Shown here one piece after another: positions 1 to 7,201 of a stretch of 64,000 nucleotides of DNA; position 1 is the stretch's first letter, and each line of letters begins with the position of its first letter. This DNA comes from Streptomyces ficellus (lineage in GTDB: Bacteria > Actinomycetota > Actinomycetes > Streptomycetales > Streptomycetaceae), in NCBI RefSeq assembly GCF_009739905.1, contig NZ_CP034279.1, positions 5,828,001 to 5,892,000 on the forward strand. Reading direction: 5' to 3'. The notes under the pieces were generated by a model. It saw only the letters and a list, made by a program, of their open reading frames with translations, had not been told where the DNA came from and ran no database searches. The position numbers and the translations under genes were made by a program.

Positions 1-5
1 GGGAC

Positions 6-368
6 GTGGCGGTACGAGCGGTCCGAGGGGCCGTCCAGCTGGAGCGGGACGACGCCGGGCACATGCGGGACCAGGTCGGTGAGCTGCTCACCGTCGTCCT
101 GGAGCGCAACGGCCTCACCGCCGACGACCTGATCAGCATCTGGTTCACCGCCACCCCCGACCTGCACAGCGACTTCCCCGCCGCCGCGGCGCGCGACCTG
201 GGCATCGTGGACGTACCGCTGATCTGCGCGCAGGAGCTGGACATCGCCGGTGCGATGCCGCGCGTCGTACGCCTCCTCGCGCACGTCGAGACCGACCTCC
301 CCAAGTCCGCCGTCGCCCACGTGTACCTCGGTGCCGCGGCCGCCCTCCGCAAGGACATCGCCCAGTGA
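6..368 (+). CDS. aroH: Chorismate mutase, AroH type
   Basis: Converts chorismate to prephenate, the branch step to tyrosine and phenylalanine. The 120-aa product has the length of the small trimeric AroH family, with the N-terminal VRGAVQLERDD stretch (Arg needed for substrate binding) and the ICAQELDIAGAMPRVVR segment that carries further active-site residues. It starts with GTG only five bases from the window edge, so the ribosome site cannot be judged. Its stop overlaps the start of tyrA in a GTGA tetranucleotide, so the two consecutive pathway steps are translationally coupled. Confidence 0.9.
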   Translation: MAVRAVRGAVQLERDDAGHMRDQVGELLTVVLERNGLTADDLISIWFTATPDLHSDFPAAAARDLGIVDVPLICAQELDIAGAMPRVVRLLAHVETDLPKSAVAHVYLGAAAALRKDIAQ

Positions 369-1450
369 GAACCGCCGTCGTCATCGGTACCGGACTGATC
401 GGCACCTCGGCCGCCCTCGCGCTCAGCGCGCGGGGCATCACCGTCCACCTGTCCGACCACGACCCCGCCCGGGCCCGCACCGCCGCCGCACTCGGCGCGG
501 GCACCGAGCAGCCGCCCGAGGGCGCCGTCGACCTCGTGATCGTCGCCGTACCGCCGGCGTACGTCGCCGCCACCCTCGCCGGGGCGATGCGCGACGGGCT
601 CGCGCGCGGCTACCTCGACGTGGCCAGCGTCAAGGGCGGCCCCAAGCGGGAGCTCGAGGCCATGGGCCTGGACCTCTCCCGTTACGTCGGTACGCACCCG
701 ATGTCCGGCAAGGAGCGCTCGGGCCCGCTGGCCGGCACCGCCGACCTGTTCGAGGGCCGCCCCTGGGTGCTCACCCCGACCCGGGACACCGACACCGAGG
801 TGCTCAACCTCGCCCTGGAGCTGGTCGCGCTGTGCCGGGCGGTCCCCGTCGTCATGGACGCCGACGCCCACGACCGGGCGGTCGCCCTGGTCTCGCACAC
901 CCCGCAGCTGGTGTCGTCGATGGTCGCCGCGCGGCTGGCGGACGCGGACGAGACGGCGGTCCGGCTGTGCGGGCAGGGCATCCGTGACGTCACCCGCATC
1001 GCCGCCTCCGACCCGCGCATGTGGGTGGAGATCCTGTCGGCGAACCCCGGCCCGGTCGCGGACGTCCTCGCCGGCGTGGCCGCGGACCTCGACGAGACGG
1101 TCCGGGCCCTGCGGTCCCTCCAGTCCGCCGACGAGGACCAGCGGCACGGCGGCGCCACCGGCGTCGAGGACGTCCTGCGCCGCGGCAACGCCGGGCGGGC
1201 CCGCGTCCCCGGCAAGCACGGCGGCGGTCCGGTCGCCTACGAGACGGTCGCCGTCCTCCTCAGCGACCAGCCCGGCGAGCTCGCCCGCATCTTCGCGGAC
1301 GCGGGCCGGGCGGGCGTCAACATCGAGGACGTCCGCATCGAGCACGCCACCGGCCAGCAGGCGGGCCTCATCCAGCTCATGGTCGAGCCCGCCTCGGCCC
1401 CCGTCCTGTCCGCCGCCCTCCGCGAGAGGGGCTGGGCGCTGCGGCAGTAG
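365..1450 (+). CDS. tyrA: Prephenate dehydrogenase
   Basis: Oxidatively decarboxylates prephenate to 4-hydroxyphenylpyruvate for tyrosine synthesis. The 361-aa protein opens with a Rossmann NAD(P)-binding loop, VIGTGLIGTSAA (residues about 5-16), carries the substrate-site stretch THPMSGKERSG near residue 115, and ends in an ACT-like domain (about 285-361, beginning VAVLLSDQPGELARIF) suited to feedback control by an aromatic amino acid. The GTG start overlaps the aroH stop. The gene sits in the conserved actinomycete string aroH-tyrA-cmk-plsC-der. Confidence 0.92.
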   Translation: MRTAVVIGTGLIGTSAALALSARGITVHLSDHDPARARTAAALGAGTEQPPEGAVDLVIVAVPPAYVAATLAGAMRDGLARGYLDVASVKGGPKRELEAMGLDLSRYVGTHPMSGKERSGPLAGTADLFEGRPWVLTPTRDTDTEVLNLALELVALCRAVPVVMDADAHDRAVALVSHTPQLVSSMVAARLADADETAVRLCGQGIRDVTRIAASDPRMWVEILSANPGPVADVLAGVAADLDETVRALRSLQSADEDQRHGGATGVEDVLRRGNAGRARVPGKHGGGPVAYETVAVLLSDQPGELARIFADAGRAGVNIEDVRIEHATGQQAGLIQLMVEPASAPVLSAALRERGWALRQ

Positions 1451-1596
1451 GGGCGCCGGGGGTCCGCTGGGCGGCCGGGTAGGGGGGGGGTAGCCCGAAT
1501 GGGTGCAAGGGGTGGCGGCAGCAGTCGGTAACCTTGTGCGGGGCCCCTCGGCAACCGGCCGGCCCTCTCCCGCGTACCAGGAAGGTGTCCGACACC

Positions 1597-2268
1597 GTGG
1601 AATCCGTGATCGTCGCCATCGACGGGCCCTCCGGCACGGGCAAGTCGAGCACCTCCAAGGCGGTCGCCGCCAAGCTGGGGCTCAGCTACCTGGACACCGG
1701 CGCCCAGTACCGGGCGATCACCTGGTGGATGATCACCAACGGCGTGGACGTCGCCGACGCCGACGCCGTGGCCTCCGCCGCCGGGAAGCCCGCCATCGTC
1801 TCCGGAACCGACCCCTCCCACCCGACGATCACCGTCGACGGTCTGGACGCCTCCGGCCCCATCCGTACCCAGGACGTCACCTCGAAGGTCAGCGCCGTCA
1901 GCGCCGTGCCCGAGGTGCGGGAGCGGATCACCGAGCTCCAGCGGACCATCGCCGCGAGCGCCGTCCAGGGCATCGTCGTCGAGGGCCGCGACATCGGCAC
2001 CACCGTGCTGCCCGACGCCGACCTCAAGATCTTCCTCACCGCGTCCCCCGAGGCCCGCGCCGCCCGCCGCTCCGGCGAGCTTAAGGGCGCCGACGTCCAC
2101 ACCACCCGCGAGGCGCTGATCAAGCGGGACGCGGCCGACTCCAGCCGCAAGACGTCCCCGCTCGCCAAGGCGGACGACGCCGTCGAGGTCGACACCACCG
2201 ACCTCACCCTCCAGCAGGTCATCGAGTGCGTCGTCACGCTCATCGAGGAGAAGCGGGCCGACACGTGA
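1597..2268 (+). CDS. cmk: Cytidylate kinase
   Basis: Phosphorylates CMP and dCMP for nucleotide supply. The P-loop is AIDGPSGTGKSS at the N terminus, followed by the family YLDTGAQYRAITW and the VVEGRDIGTTVLPDADLKIFLTA segments in two pieces. About 223 aa, the usual size. I chose GTG 1597 because an AGGAAG at 1579-1584 lies about 12 nt upstream; GTG 1585 is in frame but would overlap that site, and GTG 1534 adds a non-conserved extension. The stop overlaps the next start (GTGA). Confidence 0.93.
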   Translation: MESVIVAIDGPSGTGKSSTSKAVAAKLGLSYLDTGAQYRAITWWMITNGVDVADADAVASAAGKPAIVSGTDPSHPTITVDGLDASGPIRTQDVTSKVSAVSAVPEVRERITELQRTIAASAVQGIVVEGRDIGTTVLPDADLKIFLTASPEARAARRSGELKGADVHTTREALIKRDAADSSRKTSPLAKADDAVEVDTTDLTLQQVIECVVTLIEEKRADT

Positions 2269-2909
2269 CCCCACCCTCCGAGAAGGGCGCCGCGGTCGGC
2301 CGGGGCATCGGCATCGGGCTGATGTACGGGCTGTGGAAGCCGCGCGTCCTCGGCGCCTGGCGCGTCCCGGCCTCGGGACCCGTGATCTTCGCCGTCAACC
2401 ACGCGCACAACCTCGACGGCCCCATGCTGATGGGGACCGCGCCCCGGCCCGTGCACTTCCTGATCAAGAAGGAGGCCTTCAAGGGGCCTCTCGGCCCGTT
2501 CCTGGAGGGCATCGGCCAGCTGAAGGTGGACCGCGACGCACCCGACCGCACCGCCATCACCCGGGCCCTGGACGTGCTGTCGGGCGGCGGCGTCCTCGGC
2601 ATCTTCCCGGAGGGCACCCGGGGCACCGGCGACTTCGCCTCGCTGCGCGCCGGCCTCGCGTACTTCGCCGTACGCAGCGGCGCCCCGATCGTCCCGGTCG
2701 CCGTCCTGGGAAGCACCGACCGCCGCGGGCGGTTGATAAAGGCGCTGCCGCCGCTGCGCAGCGGTGTCGACGTCGTCTTCGGCGACGCGTTCGCGGCGGG
2801 CGACAGCTCCGGACGCCGCACCCGCAAGGCGCTGGACGACGCCACCGTACGCATCCAGGAACGGCTCACCACCCACCTGGAAAACGCCAGGCGCCTCACC
2901 GGGCGCTGA
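2265..2909 (+). CDS. 1-acyl-sn-glycerol-3-phosphate acyltransferase (PlsC family)
   Basis: Lysophospholipid acyltransferase expected to acylate lysophosphatidic acid in membrane lipid synthesis. It shows the HX4D catalytic motif (NHAHNLD, about residue 43) and the substrate-site motif FPEGTRG (about residue 117). The GTG at 2265 overlaps the cmk stop by four bases and gives 214 aa; a longer reading from 2226 lies inside cmk and is unlikely. The position between cmk and der is typical for actinomycetes. Confidence 0.88.
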   Translation: MTPPSEKGAAVGRGIGIGLMYGLWKPRVLGAWRVPASGPVIFAVNHAHNLDGPMLMGTAPRPVHFLIKKEAFKGPLGPFLEGIGQLKVDRDAPDRTAITRALDVLSGGGVLGIFPEGTRGTGDFASLRAGLAYFAVRSGAPIVPVAVLGSTDRRGRLIKALPPLRSGVDVVFGDAFAAGDSSGRRTRKALDDATVRIQERLTTHLENARRLTGR

Positions 2910-2978
2910 GCGAGACTGAGTCTTGAGTAGCGGATCACTCGACCCGCCGATGACGATGATGAACGAGGAACGGACTTC

Positions 2979-4427
2979 ATGAACGACCAGCACGACCACG
3001 GGGCACTCGGCGACACCGAGTACGCGGAGTTCATGGAGCTCGCCGCCGAAGAGGGCTTCGACATCGAGGACGTCGAGGGCGCGATCGAGGAGGCCGGGCA
3101 CGGCCCGCTGCCGGTCCTCGCCGTCGTCGGCCGGCCGAACGTCGGCAAGTCGACCCTGGTGAACCGCATCATCGGCCGCCGCGAGGCCGTCGTCGAGGAC
3201 AAGCCCGGCGTCACCCGCGACCGCGTGACGTACGAGGCCGAGTGGGCCGGCCGCCGCTTCAAGGTCGTCGACACCGGCGGCTGGGAGCAGGACGTCCTCG
3301 GCATCGACGCCTCCGTCGCCGCCCAGGCCGAGTACGCCATCGAGGCCGCCGACGCGGTCGTCTTCGTCGTGGACGCCACCGTCGGCGCCACCGACACCGA
3401 CGAGGCCGTCGTCAAGCTGCTGCGCCGGGCCGGCAAGCCCGTCGTCCTCGCCGCGAACAAGGTCGACGGCCCCTCCGGCGAGGCCGACGCGTCCATGCTG
3501 TGGTCGCTCGGCCTCGGCGAGCCGTACCCGGTCTCCGCCCTGCACGGCCGCGGCACCGGCGACCTCCTCGACGAGGTCCTGAAGGCCCTCCCGGAGGCCC
3601 CCGAGCAGACCTTCGGCACCGCCGTCGGCGGCCCGCGCCGCATCGCGCTCATCGGCCGCCCGAACGTCGGCAAGTCGTCCCTGCTCAACAAGGTCGCCGG
3701 CGAGGAGCGCGTCGTCGTCAACGAGATGGCCGGCACCACCCGCGACCCCGTCGACGAGCTCATCGAACTCGGCGGCACCACCTGGAAGTTCGTCGACACC
3801 GCCGGCATCCGCAAGAAGGTCCACCTCCAGGAGGGCGCGGACTACTACGCCTCGCTGCGCACCGCCGCCGCCGTGGAGAAGGCGGAGGTGGCGGTCGTCC
3901 TGATCGACACCAGCGAGTCCATCTCCGTCCAGGACCAGCGGATCATCACCATGGCCGTCGAGGCGGGCCGCGCGCTCGTCATCGCGTACAACAAGTGGGA
4001 CGAGCTCGACGAGGAGCGCCGCTACTACCTGGAGCGGGAGATCGAGACGGAGATGCAGCAGGTGGCCTGGGCCCCCCGCGTCAACGTCTCCGCCCGCACC
4101 GGCCGCCACATGGACCGGCTCGTCCCGGCGATCGAGACGGCGCTGGCCGGCTGGGAGACCCGCGTCCCGACCGGGCGGCTGAACGCCTTCCTCGGCGAGC
4201 TGGTCGCGGCCCACCCGCACCCCATCCGGGGCGGCAAGCAGCCCCGCATCCTGTTCGGTACGCAGGCGGGCACCAAGCCGCCGCGGTTCGTGCTGTTCGC
4301 GTCGGGCTTCCTGGAGCACGGCTACCGCCGGTTCGTCGAGCGCCGGCTGCGCGAGGAGTTCGGCTTCGAGGGCACCCCGATCCACATCTCGGTCCGGGTG
4401 CGCGAGAAGCGCGGCCGCAAGAAGTGA
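2979..4427 (+). CDS. der: GTPase Der (EngA), ribosome assembly
   Basis: Essential GTPase for 50S subunit maturation. Two tandem G domains are plain: the first has GRPNVGKST and DTGGW, the second GRPNVGKSS, DTAGI and NKWD, followed by a KH-like C-terminal domain ending in a Lys/Arg-rich tail (REKRGRKK). The 482 aa include an acidic N-terminal extension of about 45 residues common in actinomycete homologues. ATG 2979 is preceded by a GAGGAA site. The gene ends just before a strong hairpin, closing the operon. Confidence 0.96.
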   Translation: MNDQHDHGALGDTEYAEFMELAAEEGFDIEDVEGAIEEAGHGPLPVLAVVGRPNVGKSTLVNRIIGRREAVVEDKPGVTRDRVTYEAEWAGRRFKVVDTGGWEQDVLGIDASVAAQAEYAIEAADAVVFVVDATVGATDTDEAVVKLLRRAGKPVVLAANKVDGPSGEADASMLWSLGLGEPYPVSALHGRGTGDLLDEVLKALPEAPEQTFGTAVGGPRRIALIGRPNVGKSSLLNKVAGEERVVVNEMAGTTRDPVDELIELGGTTWKFVDTAGIRKKVHLQEGADYYASLRTAAAVEKAEVAVVLIDTSESISVQDQRIITMAVEAGRALVIAYNKWDELDEERRYYLEREIETEMQQVAWAPRVNVSARTGRHMDRLVPAIETALAGWETRVPTGRLNAFLGELVAAHPHPIRGGKQPRILFGTQAGTKPPRFVLFASGFLEHGYRRFVERRLREEFGFEGTPIHISVRVREKRGRKK

Positions 4428-4443
4428 CGCAGCACTGACACAC

Positions 4444-4486
4444 GACGGCGGGGCCGGAGCGAACGAGTCGCTCCGGCCCCGCCGTC
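4444..4486. terminator. Bidirectional hairpin terminator
   Basis: A perfect 19-bp inverted repeat (4444-4462 and 4468-4486) with a 5-nt loop lies between the convergent ends of der and the small minus-strand gene. There is no U-tract, as is usual in streptomycetes. Confidence 0.85.
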
Positions 4487-4494
4487 GTCGTCGG

Positions 4495-4941
4495 TCACAG
4501 ACCCCTGCGGGGCGCCGGTGGCAAAGCCGCCGGCACATGGTGCTGCCCGGTGTGCCGGCGCACACCGACCGGCTGCCACCCCGCCCCCGGGTAGCCGCCG
4601 GACTGCGGCTGGTACGTGCCGGAGCCGGCCGACCCGAACGAACCGAAGGTGCCGAACGACCGGAACCCGAGGTCCTCCTCCCCGCTGCGGTCGCCCGGCA
4701 GCGTCCTGAACGACCTCAGGTACTCGGAGTACAGCGCGTCGTAGATCGGCGTGGCCGACGGTGCGGACAGTCCGTCCTGCGTGGAACGCATCGCGGGAAT
4801 CTGCTGGTACGGCTGGCGGGAGGGCTCGTATGCGTGCACGTAGGTGCCAACGACCCCGCCGCCCTTCGGATGCGGGCCCGGGCCGGAAAACGCCGCTCGC
4901 CCGGCCGCCGCGGCCGGGTCCTCCCCGGCCCCGGCGGGCAT
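4495..4941 (-). CDS. Conserved hypothetical protein
   Basis: No function recognised. The 148-aa product has a Pro/Gly-rich N-terminal half, a central segment containing PIYDALYSEYLRSFR that looks helical, and a Phe/Gly/Ser-rich stretch (FRSFGTFGSFGSAG) before a basic tail. The ATG at 4941 overlaps the stop of the upstream 262-aa gene (ATGA), implying coupled translation. A start further in (at the MRSTQDG segment) is possible. No membrane segment or signal peptide is visible. Confidence 0.6.
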   Translation of the reverse strand: MPAGAGEDPAAAAGRAAFSGPGPHPKGGGVVGTYVHAYEPSRQPYQQIPAMRSTQDGLSAPSATPIYDALYSEYLRSFRTLPGDRSGEEDLGFRSFGTFGSFGSAGSGTYQPQSGGYPGAGWQPVGVRRHTGQHHVPAALPPAPRRGL

Positions 4942-5729
4942 CAGGTGCCGGCCAGCGGCATCGCCGCCGCGACCAGCCGCCCGTTCGCCGCCGCCTTCTC
5001 CAGCGCGTCCCGCAGCAGGTCCTCGCGCGGCTGCTGGCCGATGGAGCCGACCGGGGCCGCGAAGACCAGCACCGTGTGCGACTTGTTGGCCGCCGCGCGC
5101 CAGCCCTCGGTGACCTGGAGCGGCTGGTGGGCCTGCCACCAGGCGACCGGGCTGCCACCACCCGTCCCCGGCTGGAGGATGGCGTGCAGCTGGCCCATGG
5201 CGAGCAGCACCGACCAGCCGGCGAGCGCGCCCGGCTTCCGGTTGACGTCGGCGACCGGCAGGAAGCCCTGCTCGATCAGCAGCGGCAGGAACTCGTCGGT
5301 GGCGCCCGAGGTGCCGGGCCGGGCGATCGGCGCGGTCGGCTCGACGACGAGCGCCGGGTGCAGCTCGTTGTCGATCAGGACGAGACCGCTGGTCACCCCC
5401 AGCACCGCCTGGTCGCCGACGGCCGTGGGGGTCACCGGCGCGGCCTGCCCCTCCGTACCGGTGATGGACCGGACGGCGCCCTGGAGCTGCTCCTCGGCGA
5501 CCTTGACCACCTGGGAGGGGATGCACGTGGCGTGGGCGAAGGCGAGGACGGCGGTCTCCTCGCCCACGAACAGGACGGTGCTGGTGCGCTCCTGCTCGGA
5601 GTCGCCCGGGGTGCGGCAGGAGGTGCAGTCGTAGCTGCCCGGGGCGTTCTCGCCGGCGAGCAGCCGGTCGGCTTCTTCGTCGCCGATCTCGGCGCGTACG
5701 TCCTCGCTGACGTCGAGCATGCGGGGCAC
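4941..5729 (-). CDS. Conserved hypothetical protein, 262 aa
   Basis: Function not recognised. It is a soluble alpha/beta protein with a possible metal or disulfide pair (CTSC, near residue 35), no signal peptide and no membrane span. GTG 5729 is chosen because GAGGAG lies six bases upstream; ATG 5720 is the alternative. It forms a two-gene operon with the downstream 148-aa gene. Confidence 0.7.
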   Translation of the reverse strand: MPRMLDVSEDVRAEIGDEEADRLLAGENAPGSYDCTSCRTPGDSEQERTSTVLFVGEETAVLAFAHATCIPSQVVKVAEEQLQGAVRSITGTEGQAAPVTPTAVGDQAVLGVTSGLVLIDNELHPALVVEPTAPIARPGTSGATDEFLPLLIEQGFLPVADVNRKPGALAGWSVLLAMGQLHAILQPGTGGGSPVAWWQAHQPLQVTEGWRAAANKSHTVLVFAAPVGSIGQQPREDLLRDALEKAAANGRLVAAAMPLAGT

Positions 5730-5910
5730 GGGTGGCTCCTCGGACTCGTTGCGTGCGATGCCGGGCGGATCCCGGCTCGTCTCATGAAGGGTTCAACGGG
5801 TGATCTGCGGCCGGAGTCACGGGTCGGCTCGCGCCTCGGCGCGTCGGCCGTCCGGGTGGGCCTCGCCGCCGCCCCCGCGCGGCGCCGGCCCGGGGCGCCG
5901 CCCCACCGCC

Positions 5911-5916
5911 TAACGT
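5911..5916 (+). promoter_or_regulatory. Putative -10 box of a leaderless promoter
   Basis: TAACGT stands six bases before the ATG of the Rpf-like gene and no Shine-Dalgarno is present. This is the spacing expected when transcription starts at the start codon. No convincing -35 box is seen. Confidence 0.4.
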
Positions 5917-5922
5917 GGCCCG

Positions 5923-6552
5923 ATGCCGAAGATCCGCTTGTGGCCGGCGATCGTGCCGGCCGTGCTGCTGCTCGTGTCGGGGGCTACGTACGCGGGCGCC
6001 GCGCCGGCCGTGCCCGGCGGCCACCCGCCGCCGCCCGCGCCCGGCCCGAGGGTCCAGCCCGGGCCCGCCGCGGGCGCGGCGGCCGGCTGCGCCGACGACC
6101 AGTGGCCCTGGGGCTGCGTCGCCGAGTGCGAGAGCGGCGGCCGCTGGAACCTCAACACCGGCAACGGCTTCTACGGCGGACTCCAGTTCAAGCAGTCCAC
6201 CTGGGAGGCCTACGGCGGCCTCGCCCACGCCCGCCGCGCCGACCTGGCGACCCGGCCGCAGCAGATCGCCGTCGCCGAGGAGGTGCTGCGCTGGCACGGC
6301 TGGAACGCCTGGCCCGTCTGCTCCAAGAAGCACGGGCTCTCGGGCCGCGCCCACACCGTCCAGCCGCGCGACACCCTCACCTCCGTGGCGCGGCGGTTCA
6401 AGGTGCCCGGCGGCTGGAAGGCGCTCTACAAGGCGAACCAGAAGGTCGTCGGGGCCGACCCCGACAAGATCCGGCCGGGCATGATGCTGACCCTCCCCGG
6501 CCTCAAGCCCGCCCCGAAGGCGGCGCTCCTCCCGCCGCCGGCCCGGAAGTGA
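5923..6552 (+). CDS. Secreted Rpf-like transglycosylase with LysM domain
   Basis: Likely cleaves peptidoglycan, in the manner of resuscitation-promoting factors. The 209 aa comprise a signal peptide (hydrophobic residues 8-27), a Pro/Gly linker, a transglycosylase-like domain (about 55-130; WGCVAECESGGRWN carries the catalytic Glu, then GGLQFKQSTWEAYGG) and a C-terminal LysM (HTVQPRDTLTSVARRF to PGMMLTLP). The 3' end overlaps the convergent livF-like gene by 50 nt. Confidence 0.88.
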   Translation: MPKIRLWPAIVPAVLLLVSGATYAGAAPAVPGGHPPPPAPGPRVQPGPAAGAAAGCADDQWPWGCVAECESGGRWNLNTGNGFYGGLQFKQSTWEAYGGLAHARRADLATRPQQIAVAEEVLRWHGWNAWPVCSKKHGLSGRAHTVQPRDTLTSVARRFKVPGGWKALYKANQKVVGADPDKIRPGMMLTLPGLKPAPKAALLPPPARK

Positions 6553-7201
6553 ACTCGGCCAGCTCACCGCTGAAGGCCAGGGCGCCGCGCCGCAGTTCGT
6601 GAGCGAGGGTCCCGTCCGGCAGACCGGCCGGCGGACGCTGCCCGGCCACCACGACCGCGGCCCCGTCCCGCGCGCACAGCCCTTGCAGCAGCCGGTACGT
6701 ACGGGCCGCCACGGCGGGCGACATGCCGAGGGCCGGCTCGTCGACGAGCACCACGCGCGCGGGCGTGCGCAGGGCGCGGGACAGGGCGAGCATCCGCTGC
6801 TCGCCGCCGGAGAGCGTGCCCGCCCGGCGGCCCAGGAGCGGCTCCAGCTCGGGGTACGCGTCGAGGGCTGCCGTGACGTCCCCGCCCGGGGCGCTCAGCC
6901 CGAGGTTCTCCGCCACCGTGAGCGTGGCGTACAGGGCGCGCCGGTCCGGTACGAAGCACAGGCCGCGGCGCGCCCGCAGGTGGGCGGGCAGCCGGGTCAC
7001 GTCCGCGCCGCGCCACAGCACCCGCCCGGCGCTCAGCGGCACCGTCCCGGCGAGGGCGCGCAGCACGGTGGTGCGCCCCGAGCCGTTGCGGCCCAGGAGC
7101 ACGGTGACGCGGGCGGCCGGGACGGGCAGGTCGACGCCGTGCAGGGCCTCCAGGGGGCCGTAGCGGACGCGGGCGGCGCGCAGCGCGATCTCGACGCTCA
7201 C
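6503..7201 (-). CDS. LivF-like ABC transporter ATP-binding protein
   Basis: Second ATPase of a branched-chain amino acid/amide-type importer, 232 aa. It has signature LSGGEQRMLALS and Walker B VVLVDEP. The Walker A loop reads GRNGSGRTT: residue 43 is Arg (codon at 7075-7073) in place of the conserved Lys. The usual LVEQN stretch after Walker B is replaced by VVAGQRP. Both changes suggest weak or absent ATP hydrolysis by this subunit, or an atypical family member. The GTG start overlaps the stop of the upstream fusion gene (GTGA). The last part overlaps the convergent Rpf-like gene. Confidence 0.82.
   Translation of the reverse strand: MSVEIALRAARVRYGPLEALHGVDLPVPAARVTVLLGRNGSGRTTVLRALAGTVPLSAGRVLWRGADVTRLPAHLRARRGLCFVPDRRALYATLTVAENLGLSAPGGDVTAALDAYPELEPLLGRRAGTLSGGEQRMLALSRALRTPARVVLVDEPALGMSPAVAARTYRLLQGLCARDGAAVVVAGQRPPAGLPDGTLAHELRRGALAFSGELAEFTSGPAAGGAPPSGRA

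Noticed and set aside
1686..4565. 959-codon minus-strand frame over cmk-plsC-der
   Set aside because: Shadow frame opposite three clear housekeeping genes; its Asp/Gly/Val-rich composition matches no fold.
5730..5922. ydaO-type c-di-AMP riboswitch upstream of the Rpf-like gene
   Set aside because: Common for such genes in streptomycetes, but the conserved core is not visible, and a leaderless start leaves no 5' leader.
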